Source of the DNA: Chloroflexota bacterium
GTDB lineage: Bacteria > Chloroflexota > Dehalococcoidia > Bin125
DNA: 12,924 bases
Direction of reading: 5' to 3'
Assembly: GCA_026705105.1 (NCBI GenBank)
Contig: JAPPBK010000201.1
Span: 1-12,924, forward strand
In this document: positions 1 through 7,671 of the stretch, piece by piece
Layout: every line of letters starts with the position of its first letter
Position numbering within the stretch: position 1 is the stretch's first letter
Program-made: the position numbers and the translations under genes
Notes under the pieces: generated by a model
Database searches by the model: none
What the model was told of the DNA's origin: nothing
What the model saw: only the letters and a program-made list of their open reading frames with translations

Positions 1-195
1 CGCATTGAGGTCGACATGCTCTCCGCTGACACGCACTGTGTACACACAACACTCTCGATCATCGTCCCAAACGAACGCATCACTCAAGATCTCCATCTGC
101 AGGTCGGAGTCCTCCACAAACGACACCGACGGGACCTCGTCATAGACCTCCACTGGAGCCAGTAGCCGAACTAGGCGTGCCGCACCCGGCTTCAT
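1..195 (-). CDS. Unknown protein, N-terminal 65 residues; runs off the left edge
   Basis: An open frame on the minus strand begins with ATG at 193-195 and stays open for 65 codons to the left edge, so the C-terminal part is missing. It begins MKPGAARLVRLLAPVEVYDE and is acidic afterwards, with several Asp/Glu pairs and a Cys-Cys pair. I do not recognise a family, and no membrane segment or signal peptide is visible. The start is supported by a strong Shine-Dalgarno sequence seven bases upstream. The gene lies 42 bp after the GHKL ATPase stop on the same strand, so it is probably the third gene of the same operon. Its function may be what defines the module, but it cannot be read here. Confidence 0.72.
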   Translation of the reverse strand, partial: MKPGAARLVRLLAPVEVYDEVPSVSFVEDSDLQMEILSDAFVWDDDRECCVYTVRVSGEHVDLNA

Positions 196-202
196 CGTGT
201 AG

Positions 203-209
203 CTCCTCC
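203..209 (-). promoter_or_regulatory. Ribosome-binding site of the left-edge gene
   Basis: The minus strand reads GGAGGAG here, followed by seven bases and ATG. This near-perfect Shine-Dalgarno sequence is the main evidence that the short frame running off the left edge is a real translated gene, and it fixes its start. Confidence 0.7.
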
Positions 210-237
210 GTTCGAACTGCACACTGTCTACGATCGG

Positions 238-1737
238 TCAAATCCGCTCCTGCCAAAGCACTAACGCTTCCGCCTGTTCGTCGGCCAATTCGGCCGTCAA
301 CTCAACTACCGAGTCTGCAGGCCTGCCCTCCAACCTATAGGATGCGCTGAAGTACCCTCGTCTCCGTATCAACTGAAGTGGCTCAGTCGACGGGACGCTT
401 AGATCATCTGAAACAGTAACTTCAACCAAAGGCTCGCGCGCGACGTCGTCTACAGGCTCGTAGCGAATCAGCAAATGAGCAGGAAGCAATGGTTCGACGT
501 GACGTGTCGGAGGGATCAGACGCAAGCCCCTTAGCGTCTCGTCGGCCTCAGTTCCTGGTCCCTCATGTTCTGTCTCTGTCTCTTCGCGCACATAGTCATT
601 TAGCACACTGGCAAGTTGATTCAACATCCGCTGCGTCTTAGTCGTCGTCTGGTCTGCGTTCGTCGCCAACGCCTCCTGCCTCATTCGCTCAATGTGCGGA
701 CGTAACGCTTCATCGAGCGCATCGTCAAGGGCAGCAGAGAAGCGATGATCGGTACCGCGGGCCAAGCCGTGCCTGTTACGCGACACAACCTCTTCCCCTC
801 CGCTCAAAATGTCAGACTCGATCAGAAGTCGGTTGATGAGAGGCACGTCTACGCTGCCAAACAGCCTTCGGAAGTACGAAGACTCGGGCGGGCTAGTGTA
901 GGAACCTCCTGGCCAGAACTCATACGCGGCACGACCTGATGCCACCAGGAGGGAGTGACGCCAGTACTGGGCTTGGCCAAGCCGGCCAGTCTCGGGCTCG
1001 TCGAGTGCTTCGGGTGACTCGAAGAGGGTTACCTCGATTGACTCCCCTTCATAGCCGGGCAGATCAAACCGAACCTTGTCCAGCCACTTCACTCCTTCCG
1101 GCATCGTGTACTCGATAGCCTCTGGTTCTTCGCCGCCGATTAGCACCAGCTTTCTCATTGGGTCGTTCAAGATTGGTACCAGAGCGAAGTGACGCGACAG
1201 TAGCTTCGTCAAGTGCTCGTGGCGGGGAATACGGACTCCCTCGCGGAGCTGCAACTGAACCGTGGTACCATGTCTGCCTGATGGGTCGGGAATCGGATCG
1301 GCAATCGCGACAGCATCGTCTTCATCACTGGAAAGGCTAAGTGTGAGCTGACTCTGTTGCCCACCGCGCGTCGTGATCCAGGTAACGTCTCCCAGGGCAG
1401 CAACGTCCTTTGCTCCGCGCCCAAAGAAACCGCGCACTCGCTCGTTGTCGACGATTCCGCTTGTTCGCTCTCCAAGGCCCCCTAACCGCTCTTCGAGTTG
1501 GTCAACCGTCATGCCTTCGGCATCGTCATCCACCCTGATGTATCGCTGCCTGCGATTCACTTCCACCCTAATCTCGGATACTCCCGGGCTACCGAGTCTA
1601 GTGTAGGAGTCATCGGCATTCGTGATCAGCTCTACAAGTGCATTCATGAGGTCATTGCCCATGGCCAGTCGAGCATCTTGTAGGATGGCACGATTGTTTA
1701 CCCTTAACGGCTTGCGCTGAACGCGGCGGTCAGCCAT
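238..1737 (-). CDS. GHKL (HATPase) family ATP-binding protein, MORC/Hsp90-like
   Basis: This is a 499-residue protein with a GHKL-type ATPase domain at its N-terminus. The visible motifs are the N-box with E36 and N40 (ELITNADDS), the G1 box DDDAEGM at 70-76, the glycine-rich lid GFFGRGAKD at 103-111, and HGTTV at 156-160. The pattern is that of Hsp90/MutL/MORC-type ATPases; the H-box and receiver domain of a two-component kinase are absent. A charged helical stretch lies around 340-395, and the last 75 or so residues look beta-rich, possibly an Ig-like fold. Such proteins clamp or change shape with ATP; the client here is unknown. The start has AAGGAG eight bases upstream (1746-1751), inside the preceding gene, which overlaps by 34 bp and implies translational coupling. 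The two sampled lines within it are about 52-58% GC, below the genes to the right. A defence role is inference from family and context. Confidence 0.88.
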   Translation of the reverse strand: MADRRVQRKPLRVNNRAILQDARLAMGNDLMNALVELITNADDSYTRLGSPGVSEIRVEVNRRQRYIRVDDDAEGMTVDQLEERLGGLGERTSGIVDNERVRGFFGRGAKDVAALGDVTWITTRGGQQSQLTLSLSSDEDDAVAIADPIPDPSGRHGTTVQLQLREGVRIPRHEHLTKLLSRHFALVPILNDPMRKLVLIGGEEPEAIEYTMPEGVKWLDKVRFDLPGYEGESIEVTLFESPEALDEPETGRLGQAQYWRHSLLVASGRAAYEFWPGGSYTSPPESSYFRRLFGSVDVPLINRLLIESDILSGGEEVVSRNRHGLARGTDHRFSAALDDALDEALRPHIERMRQEALATNADQTTTKTQRMLNQLASVLNDYVREETETEHEGPGTEADETLRGLRLIPPTRHVEPLLPAHLLIRYEPVDDVAREPLVEVTVSDDLSVPSTEPLQLIRRRGYFSASYRLEGRPADSVVELTAELADEQAEALVLWQERI

Positions 1738-2309
1738 GCGACGTACTCCTTCAGTTCTGCGTCTTCACTTACTTGCGCGAGAGACGCGAGTTGATCAAGT
1801 CGGCGCTCTATCGCCGTCACTGGTGAGCTAGCGCTTATCAAGATGGCCGACGCGAGCCGATTTCCACCCGGGAAATCTCCGCCTTCTTGCCAATGGTTGA
1901 AGACAGGATGTGAACGCAACTCCTCCATCTCACGCTGTTCCCGCGATGTCAACCTCGTGGCATGAAGACGGGCACCTGAATCCAAAAGATGTTCATATCG
2001 TCGAGCCCAGTCAACTCCGGAGGGAGTCAAAATCCAGTTCTCTGCGGGTGAACCTGCAATGAGCGCGCCATTTCGTTCACGTCGCGCGTCGCTCAGCGCC
2101 TCTGAAGCAGCTCCGAGGTTCGGTAGGTGCCGGAGCTTCTTCCAGCCGAATCGTCCCGGGGAGAGCCTGTGACAGCGAACCGCAATGTCCTCTGAGTCGA
2201 GTCGCTGTCTGGCGCCACCCAGATCAAACAGTGCCAAGGTCGCTACTTGCCACATCGTCAAGTCATCGAGCTTAGCCGCCTCGCCTTTCCCGGTATCTGT
2301 CGCGTTCAT
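1704..2309 (-). CDS. Unknown protein with probable winged-helix domain, partner of the GHKL ATPase
   Basis: This is a 201-residue protein that I cannot assign to a named family. Residues 17-110 look like a winged-helix DNA-binding domain. A first helix (LTMWQVATLALFDLGG) is followed by further helices and then by WILTPSGVDWARR at 92-104, where the LTPxG turn resembles the wing hairpin of many such domains. Residues 120-201 are helical and charged, including a motif around HPVFNHWQEGGDFPG. Its last 34 bp overlap the start of the ATPase gene, and it starts 39 bp after the mfd stop. No good Shine-Dalgarno sequence precedes the ATG at 2307-2309; M19 is an alternative start but also lacks one. It could be the DNA-recognition or regulatory partner of the ATPase, which is inference. 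Confidence 0.75.
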   Translation of the reverse strand: MNATDTGKGEAAKLDDLTMWQVATLALFDLGGARQRLDSEDIAVRCHRLSPGRFGWKKLRHLPNLGAASEALSDARRERNGALIAGSPAENWILTPSGVDWARRYEHLLDSGARLHATRLTSREQREMEELRSHPVFNHWQEGGDFPGGNRLASAILISASSPVTAIERRLDQLASLAQVSEDAELKEYVAWLTAAFSASR

Positions 2310-2348
2310 TGCGACAAACTACGAGCCAGGCGACATCCAGTCCAGGGT

Positions 2349-5300
2349 CTATGTCTTCGACAGCCTCGCCAGCGCGTCGGACAGCGCAGACTCCCAGTCC
2401 GACTCGGACAGGCGTCTAGGCGGCGTGTAGCGGAGCTGGGTGGGGCCGATCTGGATCTGGCGGGGGACGGGGATTCGGCGCTGAGCGTCGCTGAAGCGGA
2501 GGCCGGAAGCGAGGCGGAGGACGACGCGGTCACCTTCAGATTGGATCGACTCGGCGCCGATTCGGGAGGCGAACACTTTGAGCCGGAGCGCGCCGAACAG
2601 ATTGCGCGCCGGCAACGGCAGCGGGCCGAAGCGATCCTCAAGCTCGCGTCTCAGCTCATCGACTGTCTGCGGCGACGCGGCGGCGGCAAGCCGCTGGTAG
2701 AGCGACATGCGCAGGCCCATGTCGTCGACGTACGACTCGGGCAGGAAGCTGGGCACGGCGAGGTCGACCGAGACCCGCGTGCCCTGGCGCGGACTGACCG
2801 GACGCTGTCCGGATCGCTTGGCCCTGGATCGCTCGACCGCTTCGCCCAGCAGTTGGGTGAAGAGAGTGAAGCCGACTGCGCCGATGTGCCCCGACTGATG
2901 CGCGCCGAGCAGATTGCCGGCTCCGCGAATCTCGAGGTCCTTGAGCGCGATCTGAAAGCCCGCGCCGAGGTCGTCCGCCTCCATGATCGTGGCCAGCCGA
3001 CGCTGCGCGACCTCGCTCAGCGAGCGGTACGGCTCCGTCATCAGGTACGCATAGGCGCGGACGCTGGAGCGTCCGACTCGGCCGCGCAACTGGTACATCT
3101 GGGCCAGCCCCAGGCGCTCCGCGCGATCGATGATGATCGTGTTGACGCGCGGAATGTCGACGCCCGACTCGATGATTGTGGAGCAGACCAGCACGTCTGC
3201 TTCGGCGTTGGTGAACTCCTCCATGTGCCGGCGCAGCACGTTGGCGGGCATCTGACCGTGCGCGACGAGGATGTTGGCCTCCGGCACGAGCCGCTGCAGC
3301 TCGAGCGCCTCGCGATCAATCGTGCGCACCTCATTGTGCAGGAAGTAGACCTGTCCGCCGCGGTCCAGTTCGCGCAGGATGGCCTCGCGGATCACGCTGT
3401 CGTCGCGTTCCATCACGTAGGTCGTGATCGGCAGGCGCTCTTCCGGCGGCGTGGCGATCGTCGACATATCGCGGATGCCGGTCACGGCCTGGTGCAGCGA
3501 ACGCGGGATCGGCGTCGCAGACAGGGTTAGGACGTCGACCTCGCGCCGGAGTTTCTTGAGCCGCTCCTTGTGTTCCACGCCGAAGCGCTGCTCCTCGTCG
3601 ATCACGAGCAATCCGAGGCTCTTGAAGCCAATGTCCTGCTGCAGCAGTCGGTGCGTGCCGATCACGATGTCAACCGCGCCCGCCTTCAGTCCCTCGACCG
3701 TGAGCTGCTGTTCGTGGGCCGTGCGCAATCGCGAGAGCATGTCGACACGGACCTGCATCGCCGCCAGCCGCTGACGGAACGTGTCGAAGTGCTGTTGGGC
3801 CAGCACGGTGGTCGGCACCAGCACGGCGACCTGGTGACCGGACATCACCGCTTTGAACCCGGCCCGGATGGCGACCTCGGTCTTGCCGTAGCCGACGTCG
3901 CCGACGATCAGTCGGTCCATCGGCCTGGCCGCCTCCTGGTCTCGACGCACCTCCTCGATCGCGTGGTGCTGGTCGGGCGTCTCGATGAAGGGGAACGATG
4001 CCTCCAACTCGATTTGCCAGGGCGTGTCCGGTTCGATTGCGAGGCCGGGCTGGGTCTCGCGAGCGGCGTGCAACTCGAGCAGCTCGTCGGCGATGTCCGC
4101 GACGGCGCCGCGCACCCGGACCTTGGCTCGCTGCCATTGCCCGGTGCCCAGCCGAGTCAGGGTGGGCGGCGCGTCCGACGGTCCGACGTAGGGCTGGACC
4201 CGATCCAGCTTGTCGGTCGGCACCAGCAGACGGTCGCCCTGGGCAAAGCGGATGTCGATGTATTCACCCTCACGTCCCCCGATCCGCTGCTGCACGACGC
4301 CATCGAACCGACCGATCCCGCTATCGACGTGGACGACGAAGTCGCCCCGCTTGAGCGTCTCCAACAGGTGGGAATCGAACTCGGCGGACTCGCGTGTGCG
4401 CAGCGGACGGCGTCGACGCTGTCGTTCAAACCCGAAGATCTCGGTGTCACTGATCAGCGTGACGATCCGTTCCCCGGTCTGCGGATCGTCGAGTTGCCAG
4501 CCTTCGGCGATCGCCGCCCGGCCGACGCTGATCGCGGACGAGTCGGGCGGCGACTCGGGTTCGAGGCGGGCCAGCGGCAGTCCCAGGTCGGTCATCAGCT
4601 CCGACAGGCGCGCTTCCTGGAGCGAGACCAGGACGGTCGATCCCTTGCCCTGCGCTTCACGCAGGGACTCGAAGAGCTGCGTCAGCTTGCCCGCCAACCG
4701 AGGCGTGGAACGGAACGGCAATCGCTGTGCGCCGCTGGCGAGCCTGGACAACGAGCGCACGGTCTGAGGCGCGGAATCCAGCCGCGATTGGACTTCCTCG
4801 CACGACAGCCACGGATGCGGCAGGCCGCACGGGATCCGACCGCCGCGCTCAAGCTCTTCGCGGGCGTGCGCCGCGCGCTGGTCGCGTTCCTCCAGTCGCG
4901 CCGACAGGTCGTGCGCCTCGTCGAGGATGATCAGCCCATCAGACGGGAGATGATCGAAGATCGAACTCGGAGCGAGGAACTGCGTCCAGAAGTCGGGGCG
5001 CGACGTCTCGCCGCCGGCGCGGAGCAACTCGAGGTCGAGCGTCAGCGCGGCGGCGTCGGCGCTCTGTTCGGACTGGGCGGCATCCACGCCTGGACTGGCA
5101 TCCACCGACTCAAGCAGCCGTTCGAGCAGCGGCTCGGACTCCGCCGTTCTGCTCCACTCGCGGGCCGAGCGCAGCGCGAACGATTCGATGGTCTCGGTCG
5201 ATCGCTGGCTGCGAGGATCAAACCGCCGGATCGACTCGATGTCGTCGCCAAACAGCTCCACGCGGATCGGCGCGACGTCGGCCGGCGGCCAGAGGTCAAT

Positions 5301-5846
5301 GATCCCACCGCGCACGGCGAAGGCTCCCGGTTCCACGACGACCCGCGCGCGCCCGTAGCCGTTTGTGTCGAGCGAGCGGACCAGATCGTCGAGTCGCAGG
5401 GTCGCGCCCTGCGCCAGCGTCAGCGGCGCGGACGCTGCCGAGACCGTCCGCTGGGCCGCGCCGTCGGCGTCGGCGACGATGATCGGCGCGCCGCTGCGCA
5501 GCGCCTCGACGGCGGCCAGCCGGGCCTCGACCAGGTCAGGCGCGGAGTGCTGGCGTTCGTAGGGCGCGGTTTCGCGGGCGGGAAACTGCAACAATCTGGA
5601 CCGGCCGCCGGCGTCCATCCAGAGCGGGAGCGCATCGGCGAGGTCGGCGGCGGACGCGGGCGTCGCGGTCAGGATCAGCACCGGCCCGGGATGCTCCGAT
5701 GCCAGCGCGGCAATCACGGCCGGCTTGGCCGCGTCGGGAACGCCCAGCATCGCTTCTTCGGCGAACGGCTTCAGCGCGTCGCGCACAGCCGATCCCAGTC
5801 CTGCGAGCAGGCCGGGAGGGGTGTCGTGCGGGTCGCGGGCGCTCAC
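2349..5846 (-). CDS. mfd: Transcription-repair coupling factor Mfd
   Basis: Mfd is a cytoplasmic DNA translocase that pushes stalled RNA polymerase off damaged template and recruits UvrA. The 1165 residues match the usual full length. The N-terminal UvrB-like part carries a degenerate nucleotide loop near residue 35 (GVPDAAKP), as expected in Mfd. The RNA-polymerase-interacting CarD-like domain begins at GDFVVHVDSGIGRFDG (about 501-600). The helicase motors follow: ETPDQ, Walker A GDVGYGKT at 649-656, DEEQ at 750-753, TLSATPIPR, STIIESGVDIP and QLRGRVGR at 919-926. The C-terminal autoinhibitory domain starts near FLPESYVDDMGLRMSLYQRL at 1034. The start codon is GTG with GGAG nine bases upstream; an ATG eight bases further upstream is out of frame and soon stops. 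It sits downstream of pth, with one unknown gene between. All key motifs are intact. Confidence 0.98.
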   Translation of the reverse strand: MSARDPHDTPPGLLAGLGSAVRDALKPFAEEAMLGVPDAAKPAVIAALASEHPGPVLILTATPASAADLADALPLWMDAGGRSRLLQFPARETAPYERQHSAPDLVEARLAAVEALRSGAPIIVADADGAAQRTVSAASAPLTLAQGATLRLDDLVRSLDTNGYGRARVVVEPGAFAVRGGIIDLWPPADVAPIRVELFGDDIESIRRFDPRSQRSTETIESFALRSAREWSRTAESEPLLERLLESVDASPGVDAAQSEQSADAAALTLDLELLRAGGETSRPDFWTQFLAPSSIFDHLPSDGLIILDEAHDLSARLEERDQRAAHAREELERGGRIPCGLPHPWLSCEEVQSRLDSAPQTVRSLSRLASGAQRLPFRSTPRLAGKLTQLFESLREAQGKGSTVLVSLQEARLSELMTDLGLPLARLEPESPPDSSAISVGRAAIAEGWQLDDPQTGERIVTLISDTEIFGFERQRRRRPLRTRESAEFDSHLLETLKRGDFVVHVDSGIGRFDGVVQQRIGGREGEYIDIRFAQGDRLLVPTDKLDRVQPYVGPSDAPPTLTRLGTGQWQRAKVRVRGAVADIADELLELHAARETQPGLAIEPDTPWQIELEASFPFIETPDQHHAIEEVRRDQEAARPMDRLIVGDVGYGKTEVAIRAGFKAVMSGHQVAVLVPTTVLAQQHFDTFRQRLAAMQVRVDMLSRLRTAHEQQLTVEGLKAGAVDIVIGTHRLLQQDIGFKSLGLLVIDEEQRFGVEHKERLKKLRREVDVLTLSATPIPRSLHQAVTGIRDMSTIATPPEERLPITTYVMERDDSVIREAILRELDRGGQVYFLHNEVRTIDREALELQRLVPEANILVAHGQMPANVLRRHMEEFTNAEADVLVCSTIIESGVDIPRVNTIIIDRAERLGLAQMYQLRGRVGRSSVRAYAYLMTEPYRSLSEVAQRRLATIMEADDLGAGFQIALKDLEIRGAGNLLGAHQSGHIGAVGFTLFTQLLGEAVERSRAKRSGQRPVSPRQGTRVSVDLAVPSFLPESYVDDMGLRMSLYQRLAAAASPQTVDELRRELEDRFGPLPLPARNLFGALRLKVFASRIGAESIQSEGDRVVLRLASGLRFSDAQRRIPVPRQIQIGPTQLRYTPPRRLSESDWESALSDALARLSKT

Positions 5847-5899
5847 GCGCGCATGCTCCGTCCGCTGGGTCCGGTCTCCAGCTTAGGACGCAGTGCTCG

Positions 5900-5935
5900 G
5901 GACCCGCGTGGTCCGGGCGACCACAAGGGTCGCCC
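5900..5935. repeat. Tandem double-hairpin intergenic repeat (REP-like)
   Basis: Two perfect hairpins lie back to back. GGACC-CGCGT-GGTCC occupies 5900-5914 and GGGCGACC-ACAAG-GGTCGCCC occupies 5915-5935, followed by CCTACA. From general knowledge, the core GGGCGACC(ACAAG)GGTCGCCC closely resembles a short palindrome scattered between genes in many unrelated environmental bacteria, where it produces spurious peptides such as GDHKGRPY or GATLVVAR. It fills most of the 103-bp gap between the coiled-coil gene and mfd. There is no T-run, so a simple intrinsic terminator is unlikely, though the hairpins could stabilise or process the transcript. Confidence 0.8.
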
Positions 5936-5949
5936 CTACACACTCTGAA

Positions 5950-6960
5950 TCAGCTCTGACTCGTCTGCACCAGACGGTGCGGACCGAGGAAGCCGATGTG
6001 GATCTGCCCGGTGCGACCCTTGACGTCGTCGTGGAAGTAGAGCCGGGGGATGTGTTGCCCGCCGCCCTCGGCGATTTTGAGGTGCGCCTCCATGTGCTGA
6101 TAGCCGTTGGGCGAGACCTTGGCATCGACCAGGAAGCGGCGCATGCGCCAGAGTCGACTGTCGTTCTTGACCGTGTCCGACTCGCTCATCGCCAGCTTCT
6201 TCGGGGTCGCCGGCCAGAGGTTGTGCTCGCTGTTGGAGTGCTCGCACCACTCCCAGAAGCCGCCCTGGAAGAACTCGCTCTCCTCCGCATAGGCGTTGAG
6301 CGCACGCAGCGCTTTCCACAACTCGCGGGCCCAATCGGCCGCCTTCTCGTCGACGTCGAGCGTGTCGATCTCTCTCAGCGACGCGTCCGGCATGACGACG
6401 CGCTGGCAGCGATCGCGCGACATCTCGATCACGCCGGCGATGGTGAACTGCGCCTCGGCCTCCGCGATCTCATCCGCAAGCTCGACGGGCGCAGGTCCAC
6501 GATCGACCAACGCCGCGGCAAAACTGTCGCTCTTGGCCTGTAGACGGTCGACCGCCTGCCTGGCCTCCGACAATTCTGCTTCCAGCTCGGCGATTCGCCC
6601 GTCTGCGGCCTGCCGCTCCTCGATCAGGCGGACTCGCTCCGCCGCGTGGTCCAGGTTGGCCTTCTCGAACTGTGCGGCGCGCTCGTCGAGCTGCTGCTGC
6701 AGGTTGGAAACAGTCCGTTCAAACTCGGCGAGTCGCGCCTCGTCGGGCGGCGCTGCCGGAGGCGGCTCAACCAGCAACAACAGCCGCTCACGGATTCGCG
6801 CCAGATGCACGGCGCTTTGATTAAGGTCGGCGCGGATCTGGTCCGGCTCGTGTTCGAGCAGGTACGCCGCCAGTTCTCGCGCCGCCGACTCGCTGAGCCA
6901 GTCGAGCGCGGGCGCCGCCAGCGCAGCCTCGACGCCGGAGGACTCAGCCTGTTCCGACAT
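5950..6960 (-). CDS. Coiled-coil protein of unknown function between pth and mfd
   Basis: This is a 336-residue soluble protein. Residues 15-65 are helical. A proline-rich hinge (EPPPAAPPDE, 65-74) leads into a long heptad-like coiled coil at about 75-145, rich in Glu, Arg, Ala and Gln. A middle segment (165-250) contains an aromatic cluster FFQGGFWEWCEH at 230-241. The C-terminal 75 residues form a compact domain beginning SESDTVKND (259-267), with HIPRLYFHDDVKGRTGQIHI and GFLGPHRL (323-330). From memory, this C-terminal pattern recurs in uncharacterised accessory proteins, notably of actinobacteria; I have no named function for it. The start overlaps the end of pth by 17 bp and has GGAGG five bases upstream, so translation is probably coupled to pth. 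No membrane helix is visible. Confidence 0.85.
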   Translation of the reverse strand: MSEQAESSGVEAALAAPALDWLSESAARELAAYLLEHEPDQIRADLNQSAVHLARIRERLLLLVEPPPAAPPDEARLAEFERTVSNLQQQLDERAAQFEKANLDHAAERVRLIEERQAADGRIAELEAELSEARQAVDRLQAKSDSFAAALVDRGPAPVELADEIAEAEAQFTIAGVIEMSRDRCQRVVMPDASLREIDTLDVDEKAADWARELWKALRALNAYAEESEFFQGGFWEWCEHSNSEHNLWPATPKKLAMSESDTVKNDSRLWRMRRFLVDAKVSPNGYQHMEAHLKIAEGGGQHIPRLYFHDDVKGRTGQIHIGFLGPHRLVQTSQS

Positions 6961-7639
6961 CGCCGCCTCCGCCCACCGTGGTGTCTGTGTTGACCGCGCC
7001 GCGGTTGTAGACGTTCATCGCCGACTCGACGCCGTGTTCGAGCAGGTGGACGACCGCTTCGGCGGCGCGCAACTCCGCCTCGTGCAGCAGGCGTCGCTCC
7101 GCAGGCGAGGGATCGCTGAGCAGCCAGTCCGCGACGTCGTCGGGATGGTGCGACGGGTTGCCGTTGACCATCGGGCGTCCGACGCCAATGCGCACACGCG
7201 GCACGTTCTGTAGTGCGAGCTCACCGATCACCGCTTTGATTGAGCGCATACCGCGTTGCCCCGCGTCGGAGCCGGAGGGTCGAATGCGAATGCGGCCGGG
7301 TTTGAGATCGAGTTCGTCGACCAGCAGCACGAGGTCGGACGGGTCTGCGCGGTACTTGTCCAACAGCGACTGCACCGCCTTACCCGACTCGTTCATGAAC
7401 GCGCGGGGAACAACCACCGCGACCGGCCCCTGCGTGGTCTCGCCCTGCGAGACGCGGTAGCGGGACTCCCGTTCGAACTGCGGCAGTCGCAGCGTCTTGC
7501 GGATGTGTTCGACCGCACGCGCCCCCGCGTTGTGTCGATTCTGCGAGTAGTCGGAACCGGGATTGCCCAGTCCCACGATCAGCCGGGCGCCCTGCAGCGG
7601 TTTGAGTCCACGTCGTCGGAGTTTGGGTAGTCGGGCCAT
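6944..7639 (-). CDS. pth: Peptidyl-tRNA hydrolase
   Basis: Pth cleaves peptidyl-tRNA released from stalled ribosomes, recycling tRNA. Family signatures are clear: VGLGNPG with N26, RHNAG with catalytic H36, FMNESG with N83, and DELDL with D108. These correspond to E. coli N10, H20, N68 and D93. The usual GHNG loop is GQRG at 127-130, so the position of E. coli N114 is R129. At 231 residues it is longer than the usual 185-200. About 16 basic residues precede the core and a Gly-rich tail (TTVGGGGDVGTG) follows it; the tail exists because the frame runs 17 bp into the next gene. The ATG has GAGG only one base upstream, so initiation looks weak. It follows the rhodanese gene by 32 bp. Confidence 0.96.
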   Translation of the reverse strand: MARLPKLRRRGLKPLQGARLIVGLGNPGSDYSQNRHNAGARAVEHIRKTLRLPQFERESRYRVSQGETTQGPVAVVVPRAFMNESGKAVQSLLDKYRADPSDLVLLVDELDLKPGRIRIRPSGSDAGQRGMRSIKAVIGELALQNVPRVRIGVGRPMVNGNPSHHPDDVADWLLSDPSPAERRLLHEAELRAAEAVVHLLEHGVESAMNVYNRGAVNTDTTVGGGGDVGTG

Positions 7640-7671
7640 GCCTCAAGTGTCGCACGCGGCGATGGCGAGGG

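Noticed and set aside
5900..5935. Intrinsic terminator for the coiled-coil gene
   Set aside because: The hairpins are strong but no T-run follows on the minus strand, and the sequence matches a dispersed repeat better; kept as a repeat.
3570..5948. 792-codon plus-strand open frame, and a 427-codon one at 2247-3530
   Set aside because: Both lie opposite mfd and reflect its high GC and lack of stops in the antisense frame; composition is Arg/Gly/Asp-rich with no domain, whereas mfd on the other strand has every expected motif.
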